A stretch of DNA of 64,000 nt from Branchiostoma floridae (taxonomy: Eukaryota > Chordata > Leptocardii > Amphioxiformes > Branchiostomatidae). The stretch spans positions 10,976,664-11,040,663 of the forward strand of contig NC_049984.1 of the NCBI RefSeq assembly GCF_000003815.2, given 5' to 3'. Position 1 is the first letter of the stretch. Every line of letters begins with the position of its first letter. A model generated the notes under the pieces. The model ran no database searches and was not told where the DNA came from. It saw nothing but the letters and a program-made list of their open reading frames with translations. The position numbers were made by a program, and so were the translations under genes. Positions 1 through 11,936 of this stretch are shown here, piece after piece.

Positions 1-1061
1 CCGTGTCCATTGAAAAGTCGTGCCAAGATGGAGGATAGTAGACCACAGTGGCACCTCAGGCCATGTACATGAAAAAGTAGTGCTCTAGGGAAGAAGAGAC
101 AACGTCATGGTTCAGTTTTCATTTTCATTTTTCAGCTTTATTCTGTACCCGCTTCCATGACAAGCCAGTCCTTCAAGGGCAAAAGGTGACAGCTAGTGAC
201 AACACAAACTATACTTTTGAACGGGACCGCTTAATAAAAGGTGCAGGTTCCTTGGAAGTGATATTAAGATGTTGTTTACCTTAATGCTATAACGCGTTTG
301 TTAATTTGTACTGTCTGCAACATATTGGAGTATATTTCATAATATTGACATGTCGAGCACAATACCCTGTTATAGCCAAGATAGTGTTGTCCCAATGGAA
401 ATGCATCTTTGCCGTCAGGAGTTAAAAGTTGCCAATTTAATCTGACTTTTATGGGGCAGAGATCTGAATTAGATTGAAGTAACATCATGACAAACTTGCA
501 AGACAAAGTAAATAAGGCCAAAACATTGACATCGACAATCTGTGTCCCTGAACACAGGATACACAGCATTTGTAAATATGGGCAAGCCACGCCTGCACGT
601 ACAAAAGTAAACAAAACACTTCTATTTGCGACCTTCGGTCCATGTGCACACAATCATGTGCGCATGGGGCTTAGTAGTGTGGAACAGTGTCTGGAACCAG
701 AAAACACAGCGCAGACACCTGTGGAATGTCTTCACTTATGTATCTTACTTATCAAGTAATGTTTAACCTTTAAGTTCTATGGACTCCATGGGCACCCAAG
801 AAGGGCACTCACACACTGAAAGCACAACTTACTCGAGAATAACACCTTGATTTAGAATCTGGCCATGCCATATGCCTGCCTGTTGTCAGTAACTATTTAA
901 AGTCAAAGTGGAGGAAGTTACCTTGGTTTCTCGCCTTCCTTCAGATCAGGCTCCCATGTCTTGCAGAACAGATACTGCCCGTCTGCGTTCACCATGTGTT
1001 GTAGAGTGTTGTAGTTCACCCCCTGAGGGGTACAACGCACTACATCGTCAGAGCTCGCCAT
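1..1061 (-). CDS. MGLL-like lipase copy C, first two exons, cut by window edge
   Basis: This is the 5' part of a monoglyceride lipase-like gene (alpha/beta hydrolase that releases fatty acid from monoacylglycerol) continuing past the left edge. Exon 1 is 922-1061 (140 nt, ATG at 1061-1059, donor GTAAC after 922). Exon 2 runs from 84 down to the edge, after a CTAG acceptor. Exon 1 encodes the family signature [12 protein letters not shown]. Exon 2 encodes the strand with [10 protein letters not shown], where most family members have HGxGxHSGR. Exon 1 has the same length and phase as in the complete copy at 5775-9740. Intron 1 and at least 100 bp upstream also align between the two copies, so the duplication is recent. 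Whether the rest of this gene is intact cannot be seen here. Confidence 0.85.
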
Positions 1062-1509
1062 AACAATTCTTTGAGCGGAAATGCTCACAACGTTGGACGG
1101 TCGACCCGAGTGAACTTTGACCGTGAGTTAACCGTAACGATTGAATGGTTTAATGTACAACAAGTCGATTCGGCCTTGCTGAGTAGCCAAGGTTAACCCT
1201 GATTACCTCTATGAAAATGGAGGTTTATTACATGTGGTACATGTATCCAGACCACAAAAAAATAAATTGTATGAATGATCAGCACTTTCTTTAATTCTCC
1301 CCCCTATCTTAAAAAAAAAAAAACTTTTCCCCTCAGGAGATGACCAACATGCAAATACCAAAATGGGAAAACCTGTTGTGCAGTAGCTTTCATTGTACTT
1401 GCAGAAGTGACACTAGTGAGCTATAGTTTTAGAAGTATAGTTTCCAAGTTGGTAACTGATACTAGTCTACGATCGTTACATAACTGCATAACTGTCACAT
1501 TGTGTACTA

Positions 1510-1518
1510 TGTGTGTGT

Positions 1519-1590
<72 letters not shown>
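1510..1590. repeat. (GT)n microsatellite
   Basis: About 40 nearly pure GT units lie upstream of lipase copy C. The equivalent place upstream of copy A (about 9930-9948) has only a short GT run, so the tract has expanded or contracted since the duplication. Confidence 0.95.
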
Positions 1591-1592
<2 letters not shown>

Positions 1593-1854
1593 CTATGTGT
1601 AGTGTGGTGGTGTTGGAGCTAACCTTCTACAAGAAAGGCACTGTATTGTATGACCCATGAATTGGTGGCGCTTCTCCAGCTAGAGCACCTGCTGATAAGT
1701 ATGTACTTGTAACTCTCGCACATTGCTGTCTAACCTCCAGAAACAGAATCTTGATATCACTTTGCGCGTCGTCTGATCGCGCCTATGTCACTATGCACCG
1801 TATTTCTTATCCCCGTGTCTATTGTTATTACGTCTGAACTCGGTTGGGAAATGA

Positions 1855-2225
1855 TGCACGTTATTTTTTTTCGCCGTAGCTGTTTTTATTATGGATGTAA
1901 TAATTTCAGTTTTCACCCCTACGCCGTCCGGTATAGTGGTTCAGGTCTTCCTTATGATTGCGCCTTAAGCCTTGTAGTAATTTGATACCGTCAAGCAGAT
2001 GTTGTCCTCGTCGGAATATGCCATCTCGCTCGGGCTTTGCGTTTCCACTATTGAGGTTGGTTTGACATAGCATACGCATTTTGCGCGGTTGATAGTCATA
2101 TGCATTTTATGGTTAGAATGTGTTTGATCCTTGGGATCATTTTTTTTCGCGGTAGCTGCTTTCATTATCGATGTAATAATTTGAGATGTCACCCCTATTT
2201 CCCTGGTATTGTAGAACAGCTGGCC
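1855..2225. repeat. Two diverged direct repeats
   Basis: The stretch near 1862-1945 (T-run, CGCCGTAGCTG, ATGGATGTAATAATTT, CACCCCTA) recurs near 2143-2205 (T-run, CGCGGTAGCTG, ATCGATGTAATAATTT, CACCCCTA). The offset is about 285 bp. No coding content is recognised. Confidence 0.6.
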
Positions 2226-2562
2226 TATAGACGATGGGATTTGGCAATTACTTATCTACAAGCAGATATGGGGCTATGTTATGTCCACAGCACAGCTGTG
2301 ACTAACCCGCTTTTTGAAAGGGTGTGCGTTGTTGTTTTCATTTGGTGTCGTTCGATTGAGACGCTGATTCCGCTGTTAATGCTCACAGGGCTGTTTTGAA
2401 TTTGGCAGTGATAGGTATGTTAGGTTTTATGTAAGTTTTGGTATAAGCTGATGTGATGTGTTCTGTATGCGATATAAACACCAAGTCATACACCACAGAA
2501 ACATCACAACCGACATAAACCATAACTAGGTCACAGAGTATGTTACCTACGGTCACTTGTTC

Positions 2563-2800
2563 AGATTGACCCCCATCTACAAGTCTGTCTATTCATGCCT
2601 GTCTCCAAACAAATACAACGTTTTGTCAGATTTTATGTTTTTAGCCCATAGTCTGTGTAATCTGCAGCCTGACTACATCGAGTCCCCCGCTACCCTTCCA
2701 CTAGTCAGGGCCCCATACAGCCCTGGACAGTGAGAAGACTGCTGTAACACGTATTTTCGTCTATTTCAGTATTTGGTCTGGGCACCCCACTTGGGTGTTT
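2563..2800. repeat. Upstream end of the lipase segmental duplication
   Basis: This block (CAAGTCTGTCT, CCTGACTACATCGAGTCCCC, GTCTATTTCAGTATTTGGTC) recurs in the same orientation at about 10050-10290. Both copies lie the same way relative to a lipase exon 1. It therefore looks like the far end of the duplicated segment rather than an independent repeat. A TG/TC microsatellite follows at 2840-2902. Confidence 0.75.
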
Positions 2801-3370
2801 GTATATTTACCTTCATGAAAAATGGACGTATAGTTTTGAGTGTGTCTGTGTCTGTGTGTCTGTGTGTCTGTGTGTCTGTGTGTGTGTGTCTGTGTGTGTG
2901 CGTTTCCGGATGTATTTGTGGTCATCATGTGATCAACTTGGGAACCTCTTGATCCATACAATGATATTTGGTATGTGGGTACGGGCTGGGAAGACAAAGG
3001 TCAAGGTCAATTTTGGGCCCCCTGGTGTGTGACCTTGGTACTGCAGCAGAACTTCAATTTTTGTATCTTTTTACCTGGACATGCTATGGTCTTGATTTTT
3101 TGGTGGCAAATAGCTTTTGATGTAAGGAAGAAGTGATGTATGATGGCAACTGCAGCTGCAGCTTACAGAGAATCACCTGAACGTTTCAAGGTGAAACCGG
3201 TTCTCTGATTGGCTGATAGCTAGTTAGAGGCCACGCCCACAAAAGTGGAAACCTCAGCCCGTTGACGAGGTTGTTCGTAGGAGAATGTTTCATACATGAA
3301 AAGATCTAATCCTGATTATGAAAGCCAGGAAGCAATAGCTACCATGTTACCGACTCACTTCCTCTACGTA

Positions 3371-4237
3371 AGGCCACGTTGATTTGATTATATGGATGAC
3401 ATCCGCGCTCGCACCAATTTTCGGCCATTTCCAAAAAAAAAAAAAAAAAAGTTTTCGACCACACAATAAATTGTGCAAAGCAGCTGTAAAATGAGCACAA
3501 ATATTCCGTAGATTGAAGAAAAGTATCAGAAAACAGATAACTAATGCCATAGAATGCCCAAATGAATCTAAAGTCAAAGAATAAGATGTGAAAGGACAGA
3601 AAGAAAAAAAATCTATTGTTGGTTGAGGGAGGTACCTGTACAGAAAATTCAGGTCCAGAGGATCATTTCCAGGTCCGGACATGAACCTGGACCTGATTGT
3701 CTGTGGAAACTTGAGAACTGGCAATACTCAAAACAATGGTAATTGGTCCATTTTGCAACAAAGCAATCTGTTTGGTGGATCCCACTGCATTTTAAAATCC
3801 CATCTCCATATAATAAAGGCTAACTGTACCTTTGACTGTAGAAACTTGGTGCAATTGACTATAAACTTTACTTGACTTCGCTCTTGTTGTCTTCTTGGTC
3901 CCCCGGTTAGACCCTAAATGGCTGCCGACATATAGTGTGTCCATTTTGTAATTGGCGAAACCTGTTCCTCTGTTGTTGTTTTTTAGGTCTGTTTTTTTTC
4001 GGATTGGTCCAAGAAGAAAAAAAATGTTTTGCACCCGTATGATGTACTGGTCCCTACACCTAACTGTTGGTATACCATACTATGTGTGTTTAGTCCTATG
4101 TTCAACCTTCCTGGCCACTTTGATTTCATACTGAAGGCAACTTTTTTTTTTGGCCAAACTTTTTTTTTATTCGCTCGCTCGCATCAGTTTTGGAGTTCCC
4201 AGAGGATGTCATCCATATAATCAAATCAACATGGCCT
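3371..4237. mobile_element. Inverted-repeat DNA element, ~0.87 kb, non-autonomous
   Basis: The left end (AGGCCACGTTGATTTGATTA, then TATGGATGACATCC) is matched in reverse complement by the right end (GGATGTCATCCATATAATCA through ACATGGCCT). The inverted repeats are roughly 40-50 bp, flanked inside by A- and T-runs. No transposase is visible. A related end occurs alone at 23552-23632. A second, hAT-like element is nested inside (3625-4063). The superfamily is not assigned because no clear target duplication is visible. Confidence 0.75.
3625..4063. mobile_element. hAT-like MITE (older copy), nested
   Basis: This sequence is the diverged reverse-complement relative of the MITE at 43757-44189. 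Both share CTGTACAGAAAATTCAGGTCC near one end, the central AATCTGTTTGGTG and GGTCCAAGAAGAAAAA near the other end. It is flanked by TTGTTGGT (3617-3624) and CTGTTGGT (4064-4071), a 7-of-8 match consistent with a decayed 8-bp target-site duplication. There is no coding capacity. Confidence 0.7.
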
Positions 4238-4483
4238 AAGGGCTTATGTACTCTACAAGTATCTACTATGGTAGTGGTGTTGTATTCACGTATACACAAG
4301 GCACACTGTACCAGCGGGCAGAATGCCAAGGGTTACGTCCAAAAATGGGAAAGTATACGTACGTTGGAGCCACGTACACGTGCTTAGTAAACACGCGGCA
4401 TGTCTATTCAGGCCTAGCCCGGGAAGCTATAGCTAGTGTCGTCAATGTTTAAGGCTTATCTGAACCATTTTAACATCATGACC

Positions 4484-4838
4484 CAGGGCTCTAGTCAGCG
4501 TCCGTTTTTCCGTCAATTGACAGAAATTTGCTGCGTGTGACGGAAAAAATTTAAAACCAATCCGTCAACCTTGACGGACAATAATCTGATAAAAACTCCT
4601 TGGTGGAAGCAACAGGCCGCTTGGGGACGCCATCCACGGCCGTAAAAGCCACATACTGTTTGTTTTGCTATTGTTATGATTGTTGACAATGTGTGTCGGC
4701 GCCCTTTCGCATACGATAATCTCATTAAAACCCATTTTTCAAGGTCTCAGTTCAGTCTCTCTTTGACTCCTGGAATAGTGTTTTCGCGGCAATGGGAATT
4801 GGCTGACGGAAAAAAATTTCGAGCTGGCTAGAGCCCTG
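4484..4838. mobile_element. hAT-type MITE with perfect 8-bp TSD
   Basis: The element starts CAGGGCTCTAGTCAGC and ends GAGCTGGCTAGAGCCCTG, so the termini form a ~16-bp inverted repeat with one mismatch. It is flanked on both sides by TCATGACC (4476-4483 and 4839-4846). An 8-bp duplication plus CAGGG termini is the established signature of hAT transposons. At 355 bp with no ORF it is non-autonomous. The intact target duplication suggests a fairly recent insertion. The ends of the large element at 57951-61503 are closely related. Confidence 0.9.
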
Positions 4839-5774
4839 TCATGACCATCAACGACAACCATTATTTTCTCTTACGTACGCAAGTAAACGATCTGATATAT
4901 AGGATACAAGCACTGTTGCACACGTATAACGAATTTGATATGAAGCATTGTTTACTTGTTTAGCATCATATATTACCAAAACGTTTACAATCCGTACTGA
5001 ATCCAATTATCAGAACGATATATACAAGCTAGGTAATAGTTGGCGTCATTATATCATGATTTAGACATAGCAGCACAATATCTTAGTCAGACTAGTCATG
5101 ATACATACGCATAATTGACGATCTATTGACGAGTGCTATTCTAGACAGCAATTATCACATGTATATCGTAGTCAAATATAATGGTGGCTACTCAGGCTAA
5201 TGTGCGCACACATGGTAAAACATGTACTGCATTTCATATACTACAACACTATGTAACGTATATTGAATCAAATTTCACCTCTGATATCTTCTATACGACA
5301 TATACATGTATAACGATACGGGAATAAAATCGATGTATCATTCAGTTCCCTGGACCTTCATCTGATTGACTCAACCTATTCCAACAAAATGTGCGTTAAA
5401 GAAAACAATCAGTATATGGCATTTACAATGTAAACAATGCTTGCACACCTATCATCTGCGATCAAAGAAATGCAGGTATATTTTGGATGATAAGCACAGT
5501 TACAAAACTGTGATATGTGTAGTAATAGTAGTAGAAGTATTCAAATACAATTTTCTTCACTAGCGATGCTGAAGAAGAGTGATGGATGCCTCTTAAAACG
5601 TCCGGAAGAAAATTTATCCAGTAGTAGAGATTGACTTGTATCTGAATATTGTTTACATGGACGTGTAACGTTCATAAGCGTCAGTAGTAGAAGTACTACT
5701 AGTAGTATATGCATACGGTGTTATACTGCACCATTGGAGTTATACCACCCCTTATGGGGTGTAGTAATGAGAGT

Positions 5775-7119
5775 TCATAACCATACATGTGAGGAGGAAG
5801 TCTGTGCCCGGTGCACACGGGGTAACAACCAATCCACGATGTCCTTCTGAACCTTCTCTACATCGTCAGGCGTTTCCAGCAGTAAGTTGTGTAGACAGTT
5901 GGGGTACGTCTGTGACAAACATACAACATCAGAGACAAAGAGACTGAGATGGTATGTCATATGGTGTAGTTTGGGCGGTCTTGCAGTGAAGGAATGACAA
6001 CGGGCATCACACATGTTACGTATAATGTTATTGCTGTAAACCATAAGATATCCATTTGTTTTCATGCGAGAACCAATGAGGGCCAATCAGATGGCTGTCG
6101 GCTTGTCACAGTCAGCCAATAACGCGTGGCCGGTTTCCTTTAGATATAGTCTGTCGTTAGAACATCTTTTGTACATCTAGACTTTCATCTCATAGACATC
6201 TAGATCTTTCGTTTTGAAAAGCTTACTCTGATGACCAAAACGGGAAGAGACTCTGGGGTTGAGGATTTATATACTGTATTCAAAGGCGCTCCTCCAATAC
6301 AGGGACGAGCCTCTCCCCAAAACACATGAAAGAATTAATGGTATTTTGTTTTATCTAAACTTTCGGTCTGCAAGTAGTACAGTTAAAGTAAACAATAAAG
6401 ATTATTCATAACGCTCTACAACAGCAGACATACAGTACTCGTACGTACCTTTATTTGTTTATCTTGACTCCTGGCCTGCTCATACAGTTCTCGGGACCCC
6501 CCGATGTCTGTTACGGAGTCGTTCTCACCGTGTAGTATCAGAAATGGGCACTCGACTTCATGGAGCCGCTGACGTGTTTCTTTTATACCTATACATATGT
6601 AATAAAAGAAATATACCAAGTAGCTTATACTGTTTTTACGTTAAGGTAGCAAACTTGTACAATAAACGATAGGGTACATGCATGTAGTTAAGTATAGCAA
6701 ACCGTACTGATATTATGATGACATAAGTACGTTAGGGTAACAAACTTGTGCAGTAAATGATAGGGTACATAGTTAAGTATAGCAAAACATTCCGAGCGGT
6801 GTCGGTTTGTGTATGAGACCATACATTTCTCTCCGTCCAGCACAGTGTAAACAATAAGCTCTGTATTTTTATTCTTTGTTAGAAGATAAGAAAAGTACCC
6901 TACCATTAAGCAGCTGATGTGCCGCCCGCAACTTAATCCCTTCTTTAAAGACGAAAGGATCGTTTGCGTACATCGTTTGCTGCAAGGTAAAAAAAAGTCG
7001 GTCAAGTGAGATCATTAGTAAAATACAACCTACATCGCAGGCGAACTATACATGATGGCATACAGGTAAACCAAGCCTGGGTACCACCTGGAAAGTAGTT
7101 CGGTCCGGCGTTTATTATA

Positions 7120-7167
<48 letters not shown>

Positions 7168-9740
7168 TCGCTTCTCGCTCTGACATTCATTATACACTAT
7201 ATTCTGTCACTTCTCTGCTGTTCCAGAAGCGAACATAGGAGCGAACTATTACCTGGATGGTACCCAGCCTAAGGTAAACCTACATTTCCCATTGCTTTTT
7301 AGCATCTAGCAACTTCAAACATAACTCACACTTTCCTGGTGTTTGCTTAGCAGAAGCGGCCGAGGCCCGCCCACACGGACCTCTGGAAGCAGCCAGGCAC
7401 CGATTGATCCTATGACGATCTGTCAAACGGTAAAAAAATGACTGCATTTTCATGACAACATAACCGTTGTTTTAAGGGGGTTCAGTTCAAAAGTTGTCTT
7501 TTGTGCTAGGGTCTTGATATCTATATCACATGATAGAGCCAGTTCTGACAATTAAAATAGTTTTTACTTCATATTTCAATGATGAGTTACAAGAATTTCA
7601 TTTCTCAATCAAAACATACAAACCTACGACTATAATTGTTATAACCAATAATAAAATACAACTGTATTATGAATATGAGTACATGAGATGTATGCTACAC
7701 TTTGTTCTGACTATCAGTTTAGAGGCTGTAGATAATGATATGTTACCATCCCTGCCAGCAGCGCGGCCCGTATAGCAGGGGACAACAGTAGCATCCCGGC
7801 AAATAGATCAGGACGCTGCAGGGATGCCCGGATTGCAATAGGGCCACCCTGCAAAAAACATGACTATTCATAAATCTCCAGGCAGATCTACGGGTGGCGA
7901 CTTTAGCTGACAAAGGAGTGTCAGAACACATCTTGGCCAGATAAACTCCTTATGCCACCGATAGATCTGCCTGGAGATTAGACTATTTAGTGGTAGTGGT
8001 ACTGTAACCATGCACCTGCGCCGACCGGGACACTGCCGCGGAGAATAATTTTCGCATTGAAAAATACATGCAAACAGGCAAACTCAGTTTAATAATACGC
8101 AGCCGTTACAAATCTGGAAAGAAAACAAAGGCAAGGGAAAGGAAGAAAGGACGAAAAAGACGACAAAACGTAGGAAAGCATCTAGACGCACCATGGACTG
8201 TCCCGACAAGAAGATGGGCACACCTGGGTACCTGGCCGACACCATTTCAACGTGTTGTAAGACGTCCCTGGTCATGGCTTCTAGGTCCATGTGGTCTCCT
8301 GGAATCCCCTCACTCTGACCATGGCCGACTTGTGTACACGATACGTCATGTTTTAAACCGTCGTTCAATGTTTTAAAAAAAAGCGCTAACTGTGAAACGT
8401 AGATCTAATCTAAGACTTTGTACATTCTGCCTATTTGTCAAAGAAAAAAGACACATAGGTAGAGCTGCCTCGCATAACGGTGAAAATGCGCCGAATCGTT
8501 CTGTAACACACTAACAACTCACATCTTTGTGGCGTCATAATCATGATCAGTACAACAAAGCTGGAACATCACATGCTCAAAATACAGACTGATGTATATG
8601 CCCAGTTTCTCAAAACCAACGCCAAGAAGCACATACCGTGGTCGTGTGAGAAGACCAGTATCCCGTGCTCATTGAGAAGTTGTGCCAAGATGGAGGATAG
8701 TAGACCACAGTGGCACCTTAAGCCATGTGCATGGAATAGAAGTGCTCTAGGGAAGAAAAGACAACGTCATGGTTAAGTTAACATTTTTCAGCTTTATTCT
8801 GTACCCTTCCATGACAAGCCAGTCCTTCAATTAAGGGCACAAACTACACTTTTGAACGGAACCGCTTAAAACGTGCGAGTCCTTTGAACGTCATTTTGAG
8901 ATGTCCTTTACCTTAATTCTATAACACGTTTGTTTATTTGTACTGTCTGCTATATATTGGAGTATATTTCATAACATTGCCATGTCGAGTACAATGACCT
9001 GTTATAGCGAAGACGGTGTTGTCATCTTTGCCGTCAGGAGTTATAAGTTAGTTGCCAATGTAATCTGACCGGTATGGGACAGAGGAATGGATTAGATTCA
9101 AGTAACATCATAACAAACTGGCAAGACAAAGTAAATAGGGCCAAAACATTGAGGGTCATTAGTGACTGACATCGAAAAACTATGATTCACGGTGTCCCTT
9201 AACACAGGATACATCATGGCATTTATAAATATGGACAAGCCACACCTACACGCACAAAAGTAAGCAAAAACATTTCATTTTGTTTAGCCACTTCTATTTG
9301 CGACCTTCGGTCCCTGTGCACACAGTGTGTGGCATTCACATGGAGCTTAGTAGCGTGGAACAGTGCCTGGTACAAGAAAACACAACAGAGACACCTGTGA
9401 AATGTCCTCAGCTATCAAACAAAGTTTAACCTTTAATATAGTGGTCTATGGGAGTCTCTATGGGCACCTAAGACGGTATCTTGCACACTGAAAGCACAGC
9501 TTACTCGAGAATATCACCTTGATTTAGAAGTATGCCATATGCCTGCCTGTTGTCAGTCACAAAATAGCGAACTATTTAAAGTCAAAGTGAAGGAAGTTAC
9601 CTAGGTTTCTCGCCTTCCTTCAGATCGGGCTCCCAAGTCTTGCAGAACAGATACTGCCCGTCTGCGTTCACCATGTGTTGTAGAGTGTTGTAGTTCACCC
9701 CCTGAGGAGTACAACGCACTACATCGTCAGAGCTCGCCAT
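5775..9740 (-). CDS. Monoglyceride lipase-like, complete copy A (8 exons, 309 aa)
   Basis: Predicted serine hydrolase of the monoacylglycerol lipase family, which cleaves monoacylglycerols to glycerol and fatty acid. Exons: 9601-9740, 8637-8746, 8192-8328, 7747-7848, 7330-7419, 6904-6979, 6449-6588, 5775-5909; all junctions are GT-AG and the phases join to 310 codons, close to the 303 residues of the human enzyme. Visible motifs are [14 protein letters not shown] in exon 1, [10 protein letters not shown] across exons 2/3, the nucleophile elbow GQSMGG (Ser128) across exons 3/4, HGENDSVTD (Asp242) in exon 7 and [11 protein letters not shown] (His272) in exon 8, so the triad is present. One oddity is that the usual oxyanion-hole HGxGxHSG reads HGLRCHCG (residues 54-61), as in copy C. 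That may alter activity; substrate is inferred from family only. Confidence 0.9.
6638..6790. repeat. 91-bp tandem duplication in lipase A intron
   Basis: ACGTTAAGGTAGCAAACTTG with GATAGGGTACATG downstream recurs 91 bp further on as ACGTTAGGGTAACAAACTTG with GATAGGGTACATAG. It lies wholly inside the intron between exons 7 and 6. Confidence 0.7.
7123..7164. repeat. (TA)n microsatellite
   Basis: About 21 TA units lie in the intron between exons 6 and 5 of lipase A. Confidence 0.9.
7871..7980. mobile_element. Short foldback/MITE in lipase A intron 3
   Basis: TAAATCTCCAGGCAGATCTA on the left is mirrored by AGATCTGCCTGGAGATTA on the right, giving arms of about 25 bp around a ~55-bp centre, with TAA/TTA-like edges. 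It sits just upstream (minus sense) of the exon 4 acceptor. There is no ORF. Confidence 0.65.
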
Positions 9741-10666
9741 AACAATTCTTTGAGCGGAAATGCTCACAACGTTGGACGGTCGACCCGAGTGAACTTTGAC
9801 CGTGAGTTAACCGCAACGATTGAACGGTTTAATGTACAACAAGTCAATTCGACCATAAAACTACTTACTGTGGCCTTACCTTCGTGCAGAATTGAGCTAT
9901 TGTTTTTGGTCTGTTTGTTTCTGTGTATGTATGTGTGTGTGTGTGTGACTTTTTGTGTGCATTTCTACGAGGAAGGCACTGTATGTATGACCTAAGTTAT
10001 AGGTGGCGCTTTTGGAACTAGAGCACCTGTTGAAATATACTTACTTGTACCGATTGACTCCCATCAACAAGTCTGTCTCTTTATGTCTGTCTCCAAACAA
10101 ATACAACTTTTTTGTTGTTTTATGGGTTTAGCCCTTAGTGTAATATGCAGCCTGACTACATCGAGTCCCCCGCTACCCTTCCACTAGCCAGGGGTCCCAT
10201 ACAGCCCTGGGCAGTGAGAAGATGAGAAGACTGGTGTAACACGTATTTCGTCTATTTCAGTATTTGGTCTAGGCGCCCTTGGGCGTCTGTATATTTGTAA
10301 TTGTAAACCGTAATACACACGTACGTATTACAAAAATATCTATTCCTAATCCACTTTACACATGAACTCATATCAAATAGATTTACAATTAGCATAATTT
10401 GTTGTACGAACAATCTATAATAGAAACTGAAGAAACAAGAGTTCGGAGACCTCATATCTCTACGAAATATTCTGATTATGTAAATGACTTCAACATTTGC
10501 ATAATCTATGCTTAGTTATATACGCCTGTAAATAACCTATGCTGGTCACAGGTTCTTGAGTTATGCACACTACAAAAGTCTGGACACACAGACAGACACA
10601 CACACAGACACACCCAAAACTATATCTCAATTTTTCATGGAGATGAAAATCATAAAGCTTTCTGTT

Positions 10667-10878
10667 GCGACAATAATTGATATTAAATGTCACTTATTTT
10701 TTACTCGCGAATGTGCCAGATGACTATTAGGTCAATTGTCTCCTGCCACTGGAGTCACTGAGGAATAAAACATAGAGCGACGTGGTGCGACAATAATTAA
10801 TATGTCACGTCACTTACTTTCTATTCGCGAGAGTATCAGGTAACTATTAGGTCAATTGTCTCTTGTCACTGGAGTCGC
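10667..10878. repeat. 120-bp tandem duplication, two copies
   Basis: GCGACAATAATTGATATTAA, then TATTAGGTCAATTGTCTCCT and CCACTGGAGTC, recur 120 bp downstream with small changes. The second copy ends at GTCACTGGAGTCGCTG near 10878. Confidence 0.8.
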
Positions 10879-11197
10879 TGACCGCTAAATGGGCCATTTT
10901 GTGTCTGTGCAGGTACAAAGAAGAATCCATTCATACAAAAAAGAGAAAGGTCAACTTGTACTTCAAGTCAAGTCAGTCAACTTCTACTTCAAGCATTAAT
11001 ATTGTTTCAAGTACAGGAGTCTTCAGTTATCGTGTAAGATGTTTACTTGTATGTGAGAAAGGTATCATGGAAAGCCGCCAGGGGGTCATGATTTAATCAT
11101 GTCTTCAACACCTTACCATCACGTAGCTATCAATATGACAAATATAATTAAAGATTCATCAGCGTCTTCTTGGGTTGTGTTTGTCACAAAGAAATAA

Positions 11198-11223
11198 ACA
11201 CACACACGAACACACACACACAC

Positions 11224-11268
<45 letters not shown>

Positions 11269-11293
11269 CACACACACACATGTACACACACAC
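11198..11293. repeat. (CA)n microsatellite
   Basis: About 48 CA units with rare G or T interruptions lie roughly 640 bp upstream of the LRR start codon. Confidence 0.95.
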
Positions 11294-11936
11294 TTTCCTT
11301 CCCGGAGTAATTAGCTGTCGTGGCCCATTTTGGTATCATGACATCAACTGGTCTTTATATAACCAAGACATGTGGCTAGTAACCATGGTATCAGGGTCAA
11401 AACACCGGAACATTGCTTCTACCAGCCTTAGATTAGTCTGGCCTTTGATATACTGGAGTAGAGTCTACGCCCACGGGTAGTAAGGGACGTGTGTGATACC
11501 GGCACTGTGTCGTCGTTTATGGGCTGCTGCAGGACTTCGCGGCTACAGTCGGCACCGCTATTTCCCAGACCCCAAGGGCATTAAACCCCAGAAGTACAGC
11601 GTTCATCCATTCACTCATCACCTAGACGTCAGGTAAAGAGGCTCTGCTGCTCGTCTTCTGCTTACCTGTCTCGACGTAGTCTCGTAGAAGCGGCAAAGGA
11701 GAACATCTTTAACTAGCTGTACATGTAGCCAGTACACCAATAACATAATCAATAGCTATAGGCGCTTCACCCCAACAAAGGGGCGTTGTCTAGTATCCAA
11801 ATCCAGAATAGACTTAACAGGTGGTTCATCTTTTTTGAAAGTGAAGATATAGACTTTTAATTTAAACTCGGAATCGGCGGGCTACGTTGGAGAAGACACT
11901 CTATTGTTCTGAGACAAAAGACGATTCTCTTTCAAG

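Larger units (their letters stand above)
1062..5774. other. Intergenic, repeat-rich
   Basis: I see no gene here. The part up to about 2800 is the upstream half of a segmental duplication shared with 9741-10300. It then holds microsatellites, two nested inverted-repeat elements (3371-4237 with 3625-4063 inside) and a hAT-type MITE (4484-4838). From about 4850 to 5770 the sequence is AT-rich and featureless to my reading. Confidence 0.6.
9741..11936. other. Intergenic between lipase A and the LRR gene
   Basis: The two genes are head-to-head (lipase minus, LRR plus), so both promoters must lie here. I could not pick out a convincing TATA box. The part nearest lipase A (9741-10300) matches the region upstream of copy C. 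It also holds a 120-bp tandem duplication and a long CA tract. No gene is supported. Confidence 0.55.

Noticed and set aside
1407-1622. Open frame of Val/Cys repeats (and similar His/Thr frame at 11175-11480)
   Set aside because: Pure translation of GT/CA microsatellites.
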